Shown piece by piece: positions 24,802 through 25,432 of a stretch of DNA of 25,432 bases. The stretch lies in contig JALWLW010000013.1 of the NCBI GenBank assembly GCA_027081065.1, positions 1 to 25,432 of the forward strand, given 5' to 3'. This stretch comes from Campylobacteraceae bacterium (GTDB taxonomy: Bacteria > Campylobacterota > Campylobacteria > Campylobacterales > Sulfurovaceae). The translations under genes were made by a program, and so were the position numbers. Within the stretch, counting starts at the first letter, position 1; the number at the start of each line of letters is the position of its first letter. The notes beneath the pieces were generated by a model. The model saw only the letters and a program-made list of their open reading frames with translations, did not search any database and was not told where the DNA came from.

Positions 24802-25432
24802 TATTTGTAACTCTGTCTATTTTATTTAAATAGTCATTGAAGTTTAATGAGGTAACTGCTGTTCTTCCTAATGCAAAATGTTTAGAAGATGCACCCCAAA
24901 CAGTATGAATAATATATGGCTCACCCTTATACTCACCCAAATAGAGAACGATATGCCCCTTTAGATGAAGAATTGAGATTCCAGCTAGAGCTAAGCTTGT
25001 TACTTTATGGTGTTTTGACTTTTTAGCTAATCCTTCTAACTCTATTTTGTTATTTCCAACTTCACTTTGAGAGGTTGAGTTTCTAGGTAGTTGTATGCCT
25101 GTGGTAGCATAAACTTCTTGTAAAAATTTAGAACAATCTTGCTCTCCATACATACCACCCCAGCCATAAGGAAGATGTAAAAACTTAAATGCCTGTGTCA
25201 ATATATTTCGTTGTGTATAGGTTAGGTACCCTTTGTGAACATTGTCTGTTTTTAGCGTCGCATTAGCAAGTATAAGTTTCCCATCTTTATCACGCATGGG
25301 AACCATAACCATCGTCATATTGTCTATGGTCATTAAAAAAGGTAGACGCACACCCATTCTCATGTAGTCATGGTATTTCCCTTGAATCATTAAAGGTGTT
25401 TTAGTAGCAGTTGTAACAACAAAGTTTTTAGA
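24788..25432 (-). CDS. NlpC/P60 cell-wall peptidase with SH3 domain, 5' cut by window edge
   Basis: A partial gene: the frame stays open through 25391-25432 (reading SKNFVVTTATKTPL before the internal Met), so the start is outside the window. The visible part has the end of an SH3-like domain (YMRMGVRLPFLM, MVPMRDKDGKL) and an NlpC/P60 domain with YGWGGMYGEQDCSKF (catalytic Cys), GHIVLYLG (His) and IIHTVWG (third His). Such enzymes cut peptide cross-links near D-Glu in peptidoglycan. Its 3' end overlaps lptC by 14 nt on the opposite strand. Confidence 0.85.
   Translation of the reverse strand, partial: SKNFVVTTATKTPLMIQGKYHDYMRMGVRLPFLMTIDNMTMVMVPMRDKDGKLILANATLKTDNVHKGYLTYTQRNILTQAFKFLHLPYGWGGMYGEQDCSKFLQEVYATTGIQLPRNSTSQSEVGNNKIELEGLAKKSKHHKVTSLALAGISILHLKGHIVLYLGEYKGEPYIIHTVWGASSKHFALGRTAVTSLNFNDYLNKIDRVTNITLE

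Noticed and set aside
1..25432. tRNA genes, CRISPR arrays, insertion sequences or prophage
   Set aside because: No cloverleaf, regularly spaced repeat, transposase or phage structural gene was recognised on either strand.

Overview
The window is AT-rich and densely coded, and it looks like chromosome from a member of the Campylobacterota (Sulfurimonas/Sulfurovum-type rather than Campylobacter or Helicobacter; the genus cannot be fixed from sequence alone). The main reasons are an HsrA (HP1043)-type orphan response regulator with a degenerate receiver domain, a short LID-less adenylate kinase, an AspRS resembling the Helicobacter enzyme as I recall it, and a tatD / lytic transglycosylase / SPOR lipoprotein / kdsC / lptC block that resembles a gene order known from Campylobacter. 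No tRNA, rRNA, CRISPR array, insertion sequence or prophage was recognised.

Layout. 1-2300: hsrA-like regulator, then a pair of inverted REP units that exactly fills the gap to a convergent metallo-beta-lactamase-fold hydrolase, then a divergent ferritin-like DUF455 gene. 2349-5299: an operon of a DegT/DnrJ/EryC1/StrS-fold protein (which lacks the PLP lysine), lpxK and argB, joined by overlaps. 5315-7687: a dyad-rich control region followed by a DUF1538 tandem-domain membrane protein, a PII-like protein and a CBS-pair protein, apparently one regulated transport unit. 7848-8321: a lone half-size HsdS-like specificity domain. 8363-10743: aspS-adk on the minus strand. 10961-13350: nadK-recN on the plus strand.

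13351-17728 is an accessory-looking signalling island. It holds a single-domain HPt protein, a small PstS-like periplasmic protein, a hybrid histidine kinase and a convergent response regulator, which together make a complete His-Asp-His-Asp phosphorelay. A very short signal-peptide-like ORF and an unrecognised membrane protein flank it. 17882-20607 carries a membrane-tethered TlpA-like thioredoxin, a rhodanese-like secreted protein whose catalytic cysteine is gone, and two divergent single-pass membrane proteins of unknown function, one with a long coiled coil.

20654-24801 is a cell-envelope operon: tatD, a LysM lytic transglycosylase, a SPOR lipoprotein, hisB, kdsC and lptC. A convergent NlpC/P60 peptidase, cut by the window edge, closes the window. 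The most unusual items are the Lys-less aminotransferase fold in the lipid A operon, the DUF1538-PII-CBS unit with its dyad-rich promoter, the REP pair abutting two stop codons, the self-contained phosphorelay with a private periplasmic binding protein, and the Cys-less rhodanese paired with a thioredoxin.
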